In this document: piece after piece, positions 43,167 through 54,454 of the stretch
Layout: each line of letters begins with the position of its first letter
Position numbering within the stretch: position 1 is the first letter of the stretch
DNA from: Pictodentalium vernedei
Lineage: Eukaryota > Mollusca > Scaphopoda > Dentaliida > Dentaliidae
DNA length: 64,000 bases
Assembly: GCA_031216915.1 (NCBI GenBank)
Contig: CM062290.1
Location: forward strand, 166,117,453-166,181,452
Direction of reading: 5' to 3'
Notes under the pieces: generated by a model
Database searches by the model: none
Told to the model about the DNA's origin: nothing
What the model saw: the letters and a program-made list of their open reading frames with translations, nothing else
Translations under genes and position numbers: made by a program

Positions 43167-44110
43167 TATTTCATGTTCATGCTTCACAGCCAACAAGGTT
43201 CAACACCACCGGTATCCGTGCCATGGATTTCTAAGTTGAGAAAAGTGGAAAAAGGCCCATAACTCAAGAAACAGAAAATGGACAAAACTGTTACTTGTGA
43301 ATATCCATTCCACCATGGTGGTCTATCAGCATATCACGATCATTTAAATTCAACATCCACTGACAGAGATATGAAGTTGTTACGAATGGATGGACGGATG
43401 AATGGACACTGTGGCTAAAATATTTGAGGAATTTAAAATGCATGGACAACCACCAAAAACTCTTTTCAGGTCTAATTTCTGGGTGGTAGCAAACCCCCAC
43501 CCTTTCAGCTGTCTAACCCTAACCCTTTCCATAACATAAAATCCCTGAAAATACAATACTCACTTTTTGTCACTTAGTAGCCACATAGGCCATTTTAGCT
43601 GCATAGGCCATTTTAGCCACATAAAAAAAACATTTTAGCTATATATCCCACTTTTAGACACATAAACACCATTTGTTACTTCAAATTTATGAGGCTAGTC
43701 ACATAAATCAGACGAGACACATAACAGTGCTGTGTATCAACAACTAGGCACATAAACCTGATTTGTTGGTGGGGATGGACTGATGGATGGATAGTCAGAT
43801 GGACAGACAGACCACATTGCTATATCCCGCACAAACTTTGTTTTGCCGAGGGAAAACCAAAAGAAAATGTTACGTAATTTTTAGATGTTTGATGAATTAA
43901 AAATCAGTGGAGAGTACTTTAGAACACTGTCCAATAATTTTTAATGTAACCAATTTTAGGAAACTTATTACTGCTAACAATAATTCAGAATTTCAGAACT
44001 CCAGTTAACATGTCTTTTTCAGTTGTAATGGCAGTTAATTAGAGACTGGTATACCTGTTAAGAATGTAAAGTACTCAACCATTCATATTTTGTTTTTGTT
44101 GAAAAATATA
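43167..44110. other. Repeat debris with CACATA minirepeat
   Basis: From about 43,575 to 43,760, short units built on CACATAGGCCATTTTAGC and CACATAAA recur irregularly. A GACAGACAGACC and TATATCCCGC tail follows near 43,805, again like bivalve repeats. No gene is seen. Confidence 0.45.
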
Positions 44111-44264
44111 CCTGCTCTTTTCCATTGTCATGTTGTGGAATGCCCCAAGTGTTTGCATAGTCATTTACATTTTCTGGTTTAGAAACTAGTGTCCATCATA
44201 ATGTGCAAGGACAACACTTCTTCTAGATGATTTCTTGAAAATTGGCATCCATTGCAAACACCTT
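44111..44264 (-). pseudogene. Degenerate coding fragment, possibly KDZ-like
   Basis: After TTATATTTCAAG on the minus strand one frame reads KKVFAMDANFQEII, a TAG, KKCCPCTL, a TGA, then TLVSKPENVNDYANTWGIPQ to KEQ at a GTATAT donor. The two stops in an otherwise protein-like frame suggest a decayed exon. The Asp-Ala-Asn-Phe motif followed by a VNDY-type segment recalls KDZ transposase-like proteins, but that resemblance is weak and from memory of the motif only. Confidence 0.3.
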
Positions 44265-44354
44265 CTTGGGAGACTTGAAATATAAAAAAATAGAAATTGA
44301 AACTAACTAGAGCAGTCAACAAGTCATGCATGCACAATTTAAAAAAAAAAATTT

Positions 44355-44560
44355 GGACGTTCAATGTGACATATTTCTGCAGAATGTCTAATCATGACCG
44401 CAACGTAGAGATAAGTGAAGTTTGGACAATTGTTTATATCCATGACGTTACCCATTTCAGAGAACTTCCACCTGACTGGGACTATTTTACCAGTAAAACT
44501 GAACTTGTTTCAACAGTAAACAAGCACTGCTTCACTTCTGGGGAGATGTTGGGAGGAAGC
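44355..44560 (-). mobile_element. SINE family A, degenerate, minus strand
   Basis: Shows the tail (TGTGACATATTTCTGCA), TTTTACCAGT and CAGTAAACAAGCACTGCTTC in the same order as 25,169-25,409. Confidence 0.7.
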
Positions 44561-45574
44561 CATGCACAACTAAATGTACTCATAACATCAGTAACAAGAA
44601 AATTGTGTAATGTAAAGCACTGCATATGCCACCTCCTGCAATGTCAACATGGACAATAAAAAAATTATTCAATTTTCTGCTGACATTCAACAAAAAATAT
44701 TCCCCTGGAAAAAAACATTGCAAAAATTTCACTCGGACAGTTTTCAAAGTCTCAAAATAGGCATAACTATGATAAGTGTGCATGGATGTAACCTGTAATA
44801 TGCAGATATCCTTTCCCCTAGAATGATGCATCACCACACCAAGCGACATCAAAATCCAACGACCGATGACAGAGTTAGAATGCAAATTGTTTGTACAGAA
44901 AGTTTCATAAATGTAACAAGAGCCCTAACTGGTCTGTATGCATGGACAAAACCTGCAGCATGTGGATGTCTTTTCCATCATGCTAGTCTCCCACCATACC
45001 AATGAGCTTCAAAATTCAAACACAAATGATGAGGTTTGGGGGCATAGTAAACAAAAAGTCCCAGTGGGAGTGAGGTGCTCACCTGACAAAGTTGTTCGAA
45101 GAAGGATTTAATTAGCATTTATCGCTATTTAACACTACAGAGGAATAAAATCATGTAATTATTCATAACTCTGTTGTCCATATCAGATGATTTAATAAAG
45201 GCAAGATTTTAAGTAATGCAAAACTTGCGAGCCTCAATATCACCTCAATAAGCACACCAGTTATCAGACACCTCTGTATGGGGAGTAATTGTTATATGTT
45301 TAAAATACTGTATTTTAAATGAAAAGTATATTTGTAGCATATAAGTCCTTGATAAAAGCAATTAGGTATGTTTCAATTCAAATAGTTGTGTCATATGACC
45401 AAACCACCATGCACCAATGTCTTGCACAAACAACCCCCACTCCTGAAAAAAGGTTGTTAGTTATGGTCCTGCCTAATGTGAATCTAAATGGCTTCAATTT
45501 AATAACCTGAACACTAAATAGAGGGAAAATGCGATTACTATTATTATTTTCAAATATCCTGACTATCACAAACT
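44561..45574. other. Repeat fragments, no gene
   Basis: AACACTACAGAGGAATAAAA and TTATTCATAACTCTG at 45,130-45,180 match 51,007-51,050. Near 45,050-45,085 lies CCCAGTGGGAGTGAGGTGCT, an inverted bivalve-type head. Confidence 0.45.
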
Positions 45575-45784
45575 GAAGCAGTACTTGCTTAACGTTTGTG
45601 AAGATGCTCTGTTCTATTGGTGATGTAGGTCCCAGTCACTAATGCTTATGGTGGAAGTCCTCTAATAAAAGTGGGCAACATGGGTATAAACGATTGACTA
45701 AACACCAGTTTATCTCCATGTTGTGGTCAAGATAAACCATTGTGCAGAAATAAGTTACCTTAAGCACCAATAAATAAATAAATC
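45575..45784 (+). mobile_element. SINE family A, degenerate, plus strand
   Basis: TCCCAGTCACTAATGCTTA, GGTATAAACGATTGACT and CCATTGTGCAGAAATAAGTT, ending in (AAAT)n, are collinear with 2,301-2,530. The hairpin part is degraded. Confidence 0.75.
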
Positions 45785-46174
45785 ACTATTATTCAGCCAT
45801 CACTATTATTAGCAGGTTAAGAGTATTCCAAATTTGTCTAACTGTATTAACCTTTTTCCACTGTGATCATGATCCAAACTACGGAATACATTAGAGCACA
45901 ACATCAGTTGCCATTCTTGAGGTTTTTGTATGTAGCAGCAGTTTCTAAGAATACATCAATCCCTCAACAAACAACAAGACTTGGCTTTTAATCACCACAT
46001 AATTTAACAAAATTAGCTGATGTGTTTTAATTGGATTTATTATGCAAAAACAGATTGTAGAATCCTTTAGTTCAACCAAAAATTCAAGAAGTCAACATAA
46101 CCATGTGATTTAGGGTCATGGTGTCCATGAAGTGGGGTTGTTTATATACTTCAGAAGTACCAGTACAGTACAGT
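45785..46174. other. AT-rich unassigned sequence
   Basis: No supported feature. Confidence 0.4.
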
Positions 46175-46546
46175 AGTCCTTGGATCAACAAAGTTAAGTA
46201 ATGTCAAGCAAGTCATTGGATGAGTGACCATCTCAGCAATCAATTTGAACTCCCAATGTGTCCTTGGGCAAGACACTTAACCTCCTGATTGTCCACATGG
46301 GGGCTTGATTACGCCGTGCACTAAGGCATACTGCATGTCGATGGTGTACATATCTTCAGCCAATCTAACCCTGCCTGTGCTGAGGTGCAGAGTTGTTATG
46401 TTGGGGAGCTGACAGTTACTTGTCGTTGCTCAGTGGTTCTCTCCAGGAACTCCAGTTTCCTCCACCCGTAAAACTGTCACCAACACGATGTGGCCTTGGC
46501 TGTTGAAGTGTCATTAAACCTTCATACATAAATAAGTAAATAAAAA
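46175..46546 (+). mobile_element. 5S rRNA-headed SINE
   Basis: 46,190-46,235 aligns with the internal promoter of 5S rRNA: AAGTTAAGTAATGTCAAGC (5S: AAGCTAAGCAACGTCGGGC) and CATTGGATGAGTGACC (5S: CTTGGATGGGTGACC). Then follow the core TCCTTGGGCAAGACACTTAA, the shared TGCACTAAGGCATACTGCAT block and a tail GGCCTTGGCTGTTGAAGTGT ending in an AAAT-type repeat. AGTACAGT on both sides may be a target duplication. Only the 3' part of 5S is present, so it is not a functional 5S gene. Confidence 0.75.
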
Positions 46547-47122
46547 AGTACAGTCACACTGAACTAGAATTCATCCATGGGAAGTGATGTCCATGCACAT
46601 GTTTACCAGATAATACAAATCATCATCAGCAAAATTTTAATTAATGAAGCACTGGGTTATAACCGGTGCTTCATTTGTTCAATTTTTGATGAATATTCCT
46701 GTAATTAGTGTTTGGAATCTAATATTATTGCATCCGTGGAAATATTATACACATGGGGAAAGTGACCAGTCCATGGGGCTGCACTGTATGAACTGTAGGT
46801 ACAGGTTGACTGATCAGAGCATGTGACCTGGGTTAGACTAGTAGAGCATAAAGTCATAAAAAGCTCTCCTTAAATGGATCTAATGACACTCAGTTAGCAA
46901 AAATATCTCATTTTTGCATCATTTCAATTGAAGAAAATCTGGAGGTTTCTTATGACTCCATTATTGTCATGCATTTTCTTGTGCAACTTTTACCACACCT
47001 TGAGGGAACATTTACACATTTATTAGGCCTAAAAAAGTTTTAAAAAAAACTGTTTCTCGGGCCTCCCACAAGGTCCCTTTGGCTGCCGCATGCTCTTTTT
47101 ATAACCGATGCCAACTTAAAAT
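46547..47122. other. Unassigned sequence
   Basis: No supported feature. Confidence 0.4.
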
Positions 47123-48740
47123 GAAAGTGTCAAAGACACTGTAGCTCAACTGACAAACTTGAACTTGGGGTAAGTTATAAGTAAAATGGCAGAATTGAAG
47201 ATCATTGGTTCCATTGTTATTTGGTGAAACTTCAACTTTTATACAGCAATATGTGTCACAACATCAGAGCAATTTATGCATATTTAAATGTAAAAGTGAA
47301 GGGCTGGCTAAAGGAAAGTTTTTTAAAGGTCATTATAAACATCAACTTTTTTCACAGAAATGAATGCTAGTTGATATCTCTCCTAATAAGCACACCAACT
47401 TTTACAACAATCTGGCACTAAATGTGCCATGTAGGCCATGTCAAAGAATAATGTTGATGCAAAAAAATGCACTAAATTCAAAGGTCATTGCTAGCAGCAA
47501 AAGTTTTTGACAGAAATGAAAAGAAAAATCAATAGCTCACATTTAGAGGTCACCCCCAAACAAGCATACCAAGTACCAAAGCGACCCATTCATAAATGCA
47601 GTGCACCCTGCAGGGCATGCCAATTGCCAAAGGAAAAATTGATGCACAAAGTTCAAAGGTCATTGCTAAAAGCAACATTTTAGGTTGGAAATGAATATGA
47701 AAATTGGCTCTGTTGTTTGAGCGTTGCCGGGGGGTGATGTTGGTTGCTATGAAAGTCATAAAACATGGTCACTGTCCCAATAGACCGAAATCCCAATGCA
47801 TTATTGGTCTATATTCTAAATTTGGTTACATTGTTCAAGTAAGTTGCAGGTTGCTAGGGAGCCACGGTGGTTGGGATGGAAGACACATAGCAGGATTAGC
47901 AATCTTATAGGTTGAATTTCCAATGTATTCTGGGTCCATATACCATATCGGACCAAGTAGTTTTCTCATTGCTAGGAAGCCATGCTGGGTGCTATGGGAG
48001 TCACATGGCATGGTCAACAGCCCAACAGGTTGAATTCCCAATGCAATATGGGCCCAAATACCAAATTTGGTTAAAATTTGCCAAGTAGTAGTGCCCGTTG
48101 CTAGGGAGTCGGATTACTGTTATTGAAGTCACATGACATAGTTGGTGTTCTAATATGTCAAATTCCAAATATATTATGGGTTCATATACAATGTACCAAA
48201 TTTGGTTAAATTCTACCAAGTACCTTCCCTGTTACTAGGTTGCTACGGACATGGTTGATGTCCTAGTAGGTCAATTTCCCAAATGTATTACATGTATAGG
48301 TTCACACACCAAATTTGGTTAAAATCAGTCCTAAAATTTACAGGTTGCTAGGGAGTCATATTGGTTGCTGTGAGAATCATGTGACCTTATCAGTGCCCTA
48401 ATAGGCCGATTTAAAATGTATCATATGTCCATATACGAAATTGGGTCAAAATTGGCCCAGTACCTTCCCCATTGTTAGGGAGTTGCTTTGGTCACTATGG
48501 ATGTAACTGTTCCTGTTGCTATGGAGTCACATTGGTTGCTATGGGAATTATGTAAAATGGTTGTGACCCAATAAGTCAAATTTGTAATGCATTGTGGGTC
48601 CGCATACCAAATTTGGTTAAAATCAGTGCAGTGGTCTGCCTATTGATAGGAAGTCCTGTGTTGCTATAGAAGTTGAATGGCATGGTCAGTGGCTTGATAG
48701 GTCAGATTCAAACTGTATTTTGGTCAATCTTGTCAAATTC
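47123..48740 (-). mobile_element. Hairpin-tailed tandem-core element, far end not seen
   Basis: Begins GAAAGTGTCAAAGACACTG and TAGCTCAACTG. 47,123-47,700 is the inverse of about 15,500-16,071. From about 47,690 a different core follows: units of roughly 115-125 bp with TTGCTAGGGAGTC, ATAGGTCAAATT and ACCAAATTTGGTTAAAAT. Two core types behind one tail suggest module exchange or nested insertion. Confidence 0.55.
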
Positions 48741-50886
48741 AGTGGCTGCGTCATCTGTGTGTTACTGAAAATGGTGATATTTTGTCTACATTTTCTTAAA
48801 AAAAATCCATGAGACATTAATTATTCTAGTTGAGTCTCTTCATGAAAACAACTTCCAACATTTAAAAGTGATTTTATTATAAACAGGGTTAAGGGTTTCT
48901 GCTACACCAGGCGTGAACCGGCACATTTTCCTACCAGGGAACCTTCCAAACATTAATCAAGATGGTAAATTCACCCTGACCTGCCCAATCCATGAGAAAT
49001 AGATTGTTGAAGTGCCATTTTTAGACTTCTTTCGAAGACTTCCATACAGAAATGTTATAGAAAAATGATTGAAGTGTAGTCTGATGACGCAGTTGTTCCA
49101 TGAATCCTACATAACTTAATAAACTCCAATGAAAAGCTAGACAAAATGTAAACAATAACCTCACTAAATGTTAAATATGTCACGTCACAAAACGATGCGA
49201 TTTGTTTGGTTAGTATATGCACACTACGTAATGCGAGTTGTAAAACTGATTCAGTAGTAAATATTATTGTGTGACGTTTTGTTTTCTGACCAATCTTATT
49301 ACACAAAAATTTACTCGAAGCAAGCATGTGTTGAAAAAGCATGAACTTCTGTAGATGTACTTCAGCTGTCAGCATTAATTAAAATAACACAACAGTTTGC
49401 AGGTATACTATTCACACCTCATTTGTGCATTTTAATTAGTATATTGGAATCTCGAATCTACTTTCCTGAATATTACAGAAACATCAAAAAGAGGGCTTCT
49501 TGTTTCCATTTTAGAAATGAGAAAAAGCAAAAAATCGACAGCACTGAAATTTATTCGTGTAAATGAATGATTTTCATCTTAATTTCTCCCCATTGGTCCT
49601 TACATGAATTCTTATGTAATTACTGGCTCTCGGAATGTGAAAACCTTCGCATATATCACTGTGAAAAACCTCAAAATATCCCCCAGATGCAACAAAATGT
49701 GGGTTTTGGAAACCTTGAATTTAAACTTTTCCTACCATTGGCTGAACCCTGGTCCACCCGTGGTACTGAGGACTCTTGGTTGCCTCATTTATTTTCCCCT
49801 GATGGAATCACTGGTATAAACTACTATAAAGGATGGGAAAGTTCTGACGTATGTAGCCCTGCGTATTAAATTACAGCAAGATCGTCCCAATAGTTGGGTC
49901 ATTACTAATAAGCAATCTGGTTAGCATGGAGATTGTGTGAGTCTGTTGGCATGTAATTTATTTAGTTTCTGGCCAAGTTGTGAGGCTCCATATTAAATTT
50001 CATCCAAATCGACCCAGTTAACCTGTTGCTAAGGGAGCACCCTGGTTGCTATGGTGATCACGTGATCTGGTTGTCATTTTAGTCCAGTAATAAGCCTGTT
50101 GTTAAGAAAGCACTCTCGTTGCTGTGTAGTCAATATTACTCCTTCATAAGAGAATAATTCCAACTTGTTGGGTGTGGGATGTTAACACTCATTTTATTTT
50201 TGCCTGAATGACCATAAACCCCAAACCGTTAACATTTCAAAATCATAGTTTCCAAGAAATCGTTGAAAGGTACATTTTGGATCTGAGTTTCTTTGAAAAA
50301 GCCTTGATTCAGTAAGAAGTCTTGTCGAATCATGTCTTGCAAAAAACTTCTGATGCTAAAAAATTGTGAAAAAACATAACAGACAATTTCGATTGACATT
50401 GGCTCTCACCGATGTCTCACTCAGCAGCGTTCAGATCCATCACCCTTTAAAAAATGGCCCACCCAGATTTAATTTTACAAAAAATGACCTGAGAAACACA
50501 TGTACATACTTTACGCCCGGGGCCTTAACCCTGAGCTGGGGGAAGTTTGATGGAACTCTAAAATGTATGTTTTGGTGAATTTTTTTTATGATTATATCTT
50601 ACAAAATACCATTCTATTACAATTATAGATGCCACATGACTCAAATTGAAAATAAAATATATTTAGTCCCTCAGCAAGTGCCAATATAATTTCCCCCACA
50701 AATAAATTTTCAGCCACTACTGGTCATTTTTGAACATGTAACCATCCCCTCGAGAGTTTTGAATTCCAACCTTTGTTCTTGCATATTTGCAAATTTGTCA
50801 CAAGATGTTCTCATGAATAATTATTTTATTATTAGTTTCGATATAAACATAACATCTTACTACAACCACCCCCAACTATTCTTAGA
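48741..50886. other. Mostly unassigned, with weak repeat traces
   Basis: 49,900-50,120 shows scattered pieces like the 48-kb core (GTTGCTAAGGGAGCACCCTG, GTTGCTATGGTGATCAC). A 100-codon frame at 49,567-49,869 has no recognised motif. Confidence 0.4.
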
Positions 50887-50950
50887 TATTTATTTATTGG
50901 TGTTGATCACATATTTCTGCACAATGGACAATCATGACAACTGTTCTAAG
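50887..50950 (-). mobile_element. SINE tail fragment
   Basis: TTTATTTATTGGTGTTGATC and ACATATTTCTGCACAATGGA form the reverse complement of the family A tail. The rest is missing. Confidence 0.6.
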
Positions 50951-50952
50951 TT

Positions 50953-52840
50953 AAACAAGAGGCCCCAAGGGGCCTTAATCGCTCTTCAGTTAGTCATGGT
51001 CCATCAACACTACAGGGGAATGAAGTCATGAAATTATTCATAACTCTGATGTCTATGTCAGATGATTATTATCATTGGTCTTCCTGGCTGCTTCTAATTC
51101 TATCAGCTGTAGAGCAGCACTACCAAACTTCCAAGGGTTATTAAGGCATTGCAGTTTGAAATGCAAATTTATAGGAAGAAACTCCACTTAGGAATGGATT
51201 TGAACAAACCTGGACCCACAAACCCCACCCACCTATCCCCTCTGCCTGAAGAGAGCCCAAATTTTAAAGCAGAGATTGAATCTGATCTTCCCAGAGATGT
51301 TATATATCAAGTATGAAAAGATTCTTCTGATTGGTGATTCTGGAGAAAAAGAGTTTTTAAGAAAGTCCCTCATATTGCACTAAGTTAAAATTCAGGCTCT
51401 CATCGGGAGTCCAAATATGAACACAGGGACTTGATTTGAACAAACTGAATCTGCACCCCCCCCCCCCCCCCCCCCCCTCCCCCCCGAGATGTTGTATATC
51501 AAATATCAGAGGATTCTGACAGGTGGACCTGAAGAAGAAACTTTTTAAAGAAATTTCCTCATATTGCCCTAAGTTAAACTTTGGGTGCCAACAGAGAGCC
51601 CATATATTAATCCAGGGACCCGATTTTAACAAATATGAATCTGAGTCCCTTAAAGATGTTGCATAACAAATATGAAAGCATTCTGACTAATGGAGCTGAT
51701 AAAAAAAAGATTATCTAAAGAAATATCCTCATACTGCAAAAAGGTAAATTTCGGGCACCCATATCAAGCACAAATATTAACCCAAAGACTCGATTTGAAC
51801 AATCTTGAATCTCACTCCCCTACAGATGTTGTATACCAAATATGAAAGGATCCTGACAGGTGGATCTGAAGAAGAACATTTTTAAAGAAATTTCCTCATA
51901 TTGAACTAAGTTAAACTTTGGGCTCCAATAGAGGCTCAAATATTAATCCAGGGGTCCGATATGAAGAAATGTGAAACTGAACCTTCTAGATATATTATAT
52001 ACCAAATATGAAAGGATTCTGACTGGTGGATCTGAAGAACAAGAGTTTTAATGAAATTTCCTCACACTGCACTAAGGTAAAATTTAGGCCCCCACAGAGA
52101 GCCCAAATATTAACACAGGAACTTGATTTGAATGAACTTGGATCTGTCCCGCCTAGAGATGCTGTATACCAAATATGAAAAGATTCTGACTGGTGAATCT
52201 GAAGAAGACGATTTTTAAACAAATTTCCTCATATTGTACTAAGTTAAAATTCGGGCCCCCAGCGGAAGCCCAAATATTAACTGAGAGACTTGATGCAAAC
52301 TAACTTGAATCTGACCCTCGTAACAAGGATGCTTACCAAATATTAAAACATTCTGACCAACAGTTCTAAAGAAGATTTTTAAAGCTTATTTACCATATTG
52401 CCCAGTTAAGATTTGGTCTCCTGCATTGACTACTGAGCCCAAATATGAACCACAGGGCTTAAATTGAACATACTTACTTGTATCTGAAACCCCTATGGAT
52501 GCTGCATGCCAAATATCAGAAGAGTCTGATCAGTGGTTCTGGAGAAGTTTTTTTTTTTTTATATTTTGCAAATATGCTCAGTATTTTTTTCGATGCCACT
52601 CCTCCCTCCCCTACCCCCCCCCCCCCCTCGCCCTACAGAACACGCTAACAAAACCAATGGCAATTTTATTTATCATTTGATTCTACTGGTACTAAGGATG
52701 CTTCATACCAAATAACAACAGTTCTCTGTTCCGTGTGGTTTGCAAAATATGGACATTTGAAAATATTTTCCATTTTTAGTTCCTGGGGTTCCCACAGGGA
52801 ACATGGGCAATTTTTTTTAGCATGCATCAAGTACTTATGA
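50953..52840 (+). repeat. Array of degenerate 210-bp units behind a bivalve-type head
   Basis: The head ACAAGAGGCCCCAAGGGGCC is followed by about seven degenerate units carrying CAAATATGAAAGGATTCTGA, TTTCCTCATATTGC, CTAAGTTAAA and CCCAAATATTAA. Poly-C tracts lie at 51,456-51,477 and 52,612-52,627. Confidence 0.65.
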
Positions 52841-53040
52841 CCCAATAATAACACATACCAAATTTCGTTCATATCAGACCATTGGTTCAGAAAATAGAAA
52901 TTTGGGGCAGTCCACAAAATCTTGCCCCCCCCCCCCATTACGAAGGCAAATATTGTTTCACAAACTTTGTTTGAACAAACTTGATTATACATCTCAGAAG
53001 GAAGCTTCTTAGTACCATATATCAAGTTATTGTACCCACT
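52840..53040 (+). repeat. Unoccupied paralog of the DIRS copy 2 target
   Basis: Contains CATTGGTTCAGAAAATAGAA as one continuous sequence and aligns on its left with 25,422-25,487 and on its right with 32,615-32,770. Confidence 0.85.
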
Positions 53041-53399
53041 GGTTCATGAGAAGATTTTTCTAGAATTCTGAAGCATTTTCCCAAACTCCCACCCCATGGA
53101 ACGTGACAACTTTATTTGAACGAACTTGAATTTTTTGTGTTCTACAGATTGTGTACATTTTTATGCATAAAACTATAAATTGTATGTATTTATTTACAGG
53201 TTATGGAATCTTACCATCTTGGGAACTGAAAAGTAAATTATTTTTAATTACTTATATACCTGAAGGACCCATCGTCAACAAAGGCCAAGGTCAAGGCAAT
53301 TTTTTTATATTTTTTGGGGAGGGGGTGGGGGAAGTAGGGGCGAAATTTTGGAGGCATGTGATCCAGTTGGATTTATAGCTACTGATCAAGACTTCCAAC
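53041..53399. other. Unassigned sequence
   Basis: No supported gene. Possible splice-like signals around 53,198-53,215 were too weak to call. Confidence 0.35.
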
Positions 53400-53755
53400 T
53401 ATAAATATTGGGAGAACGCTATTTATCACAGTGAGCAGGTAAGCTTCAAACAAATAACACGATGCCACTTGGCTCTTCACAAAGTCAGCATCTGTAATGT
53501 TTTTCGGTAATTCGATGTGCAGCAACTGCATTATTTCATATAGAACTCGATTCTTAACTCGGCCTTTTCCAACATCAATGTGCCCCCTACTCTGTCACTG
53601 ATGGCACATAACAGTATCTCTACCTTTGAGCCAGCGTTATCTTTTGTGAGAATAAAATGTGAAGACTAGTTTGTTCATGAAGTGCAAAAAAAAGCATGTT
53701 GGGAAATAAATTATATTGTCATTTGCAATTGTGGACGCAGTCCATGGATATATTA
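53400..53755 (+). repeat. Segment duplicated at 56,700-57,030
   Basis: TTTTTCGGTAATTCGATGTG, AGCAACTG, ACTCGG, CTCTGTCACTGATG and AATATGAAGACTA-like blocks appear in the same order in both places, with substitutions and gaps. Confidence 0.65.
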
Positions 53756-53777
53756 TAAAGAGTTCTGTCATCTGCCT

Positions 53778-54008
53778 TCAGAACCAGGCCTGGTCTTTTT
53801 AGGACAGCGATAGCTCCCGCACTCAATGGCTCCCGCAAAATCAATTTAAGGAGGGCCATAACTGCACTCCTTAAGAGCTGTAAAAGCTCTCCTTCAACCT
53901 TCAATTCCCTTATTAATAATGGACTTAAGTATAGAATAGCTCTCCTGGCACTGGTTTCGGGGAGCCATAGTAGCTCTCCTACATTTTTCAAAAGTCCAGG
54001 TCTGAAGA
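53778..54008. mobile_element. Foldback element, copy 2
   Basis: The ends TTCAGAACCAGGCCTGGTC and AAAGTCCAGGTCTGAA are inverted. Internal ATAGCTCTCCTGG and GGAGCCATAGTAGCTCTCC resemble 22,966-23,187. Confidence 0.65.
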
Positions 54009-54042
54009 ACAAACACTCCGCTTGAAGCTTAATAAAGTATAC

Positions 54043-54150
54043 TGTACGGTACAAAGTATGTACTTTGTAATGCTTGAAGACCGTCTTTTGAACTCGTAAA
54101 ATTGAGCTAGAAGCACCAATAATCAAACGGATCAGGTGCACTGATATATC
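54043..54150 (-). repeat. Segment present inverted at 56,585-56,690
   Basis: Contains TGAACTCGTAAAATTGAGCT and AATCAAACGGATCAGGTG. The reverse complement is at 56,585-56,640. Together with 53,400-53,755 this shows a duplicated block in which one part is inverted. Confidence 0.7.
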
Positions 54151-54394
54151 ACGAGATGATTATTTTGTTTATGGCAATTCACGGGTTGCCAAGGGTGGGG
54201 TCTCCCAATACCTTTGGGCACATCAAGTTTTTGTGTGCAACCTGAATATATGATAACTGTGCTTTTCAGACTGGATACTTTCCACCCATCCCATATTGAG
54301 TTAGCAGTCTAGGTGCATCCAATCCCCTGTCATATATGACCCGCATACAGGCCATATAACGTTTGATACTATACTACATTTTTCTTTCTTTGGA

Positions 54395-54452
54395 GGGGGG
54401 GGGGGGGGGGGGGGGGGTCAATGATACATTAATAATAATAATAATAACTAGA
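54395..54452. repeat. Poly-G tract (23 nt) and AAT microsatellite
   Basis: A G23 run at 54,395-54,417 and an (AAT)n repeat at about 54,428-54,447. The AAT repeat resumes at 55,807. Confidence 0.9.
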
Positions 54453-54454
54453 TA

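Noticed and set aside
44297-44659. A 120-codon plus-strand frame
   Set aside because: It runs antisense through a SINE family A copy and shows no protein motif.
46185-46240. A 5S rRNA gene
   Set aside because: Only the 3' internal-promoter part is similar, with many changes, and it is fused to a SINE body.
53198-53215. An 11-nt microexon between TTTTCAG and GTAAGATT on the minus strand
   Set aside because: Too short to separate from chance, with no neighbouring exon.
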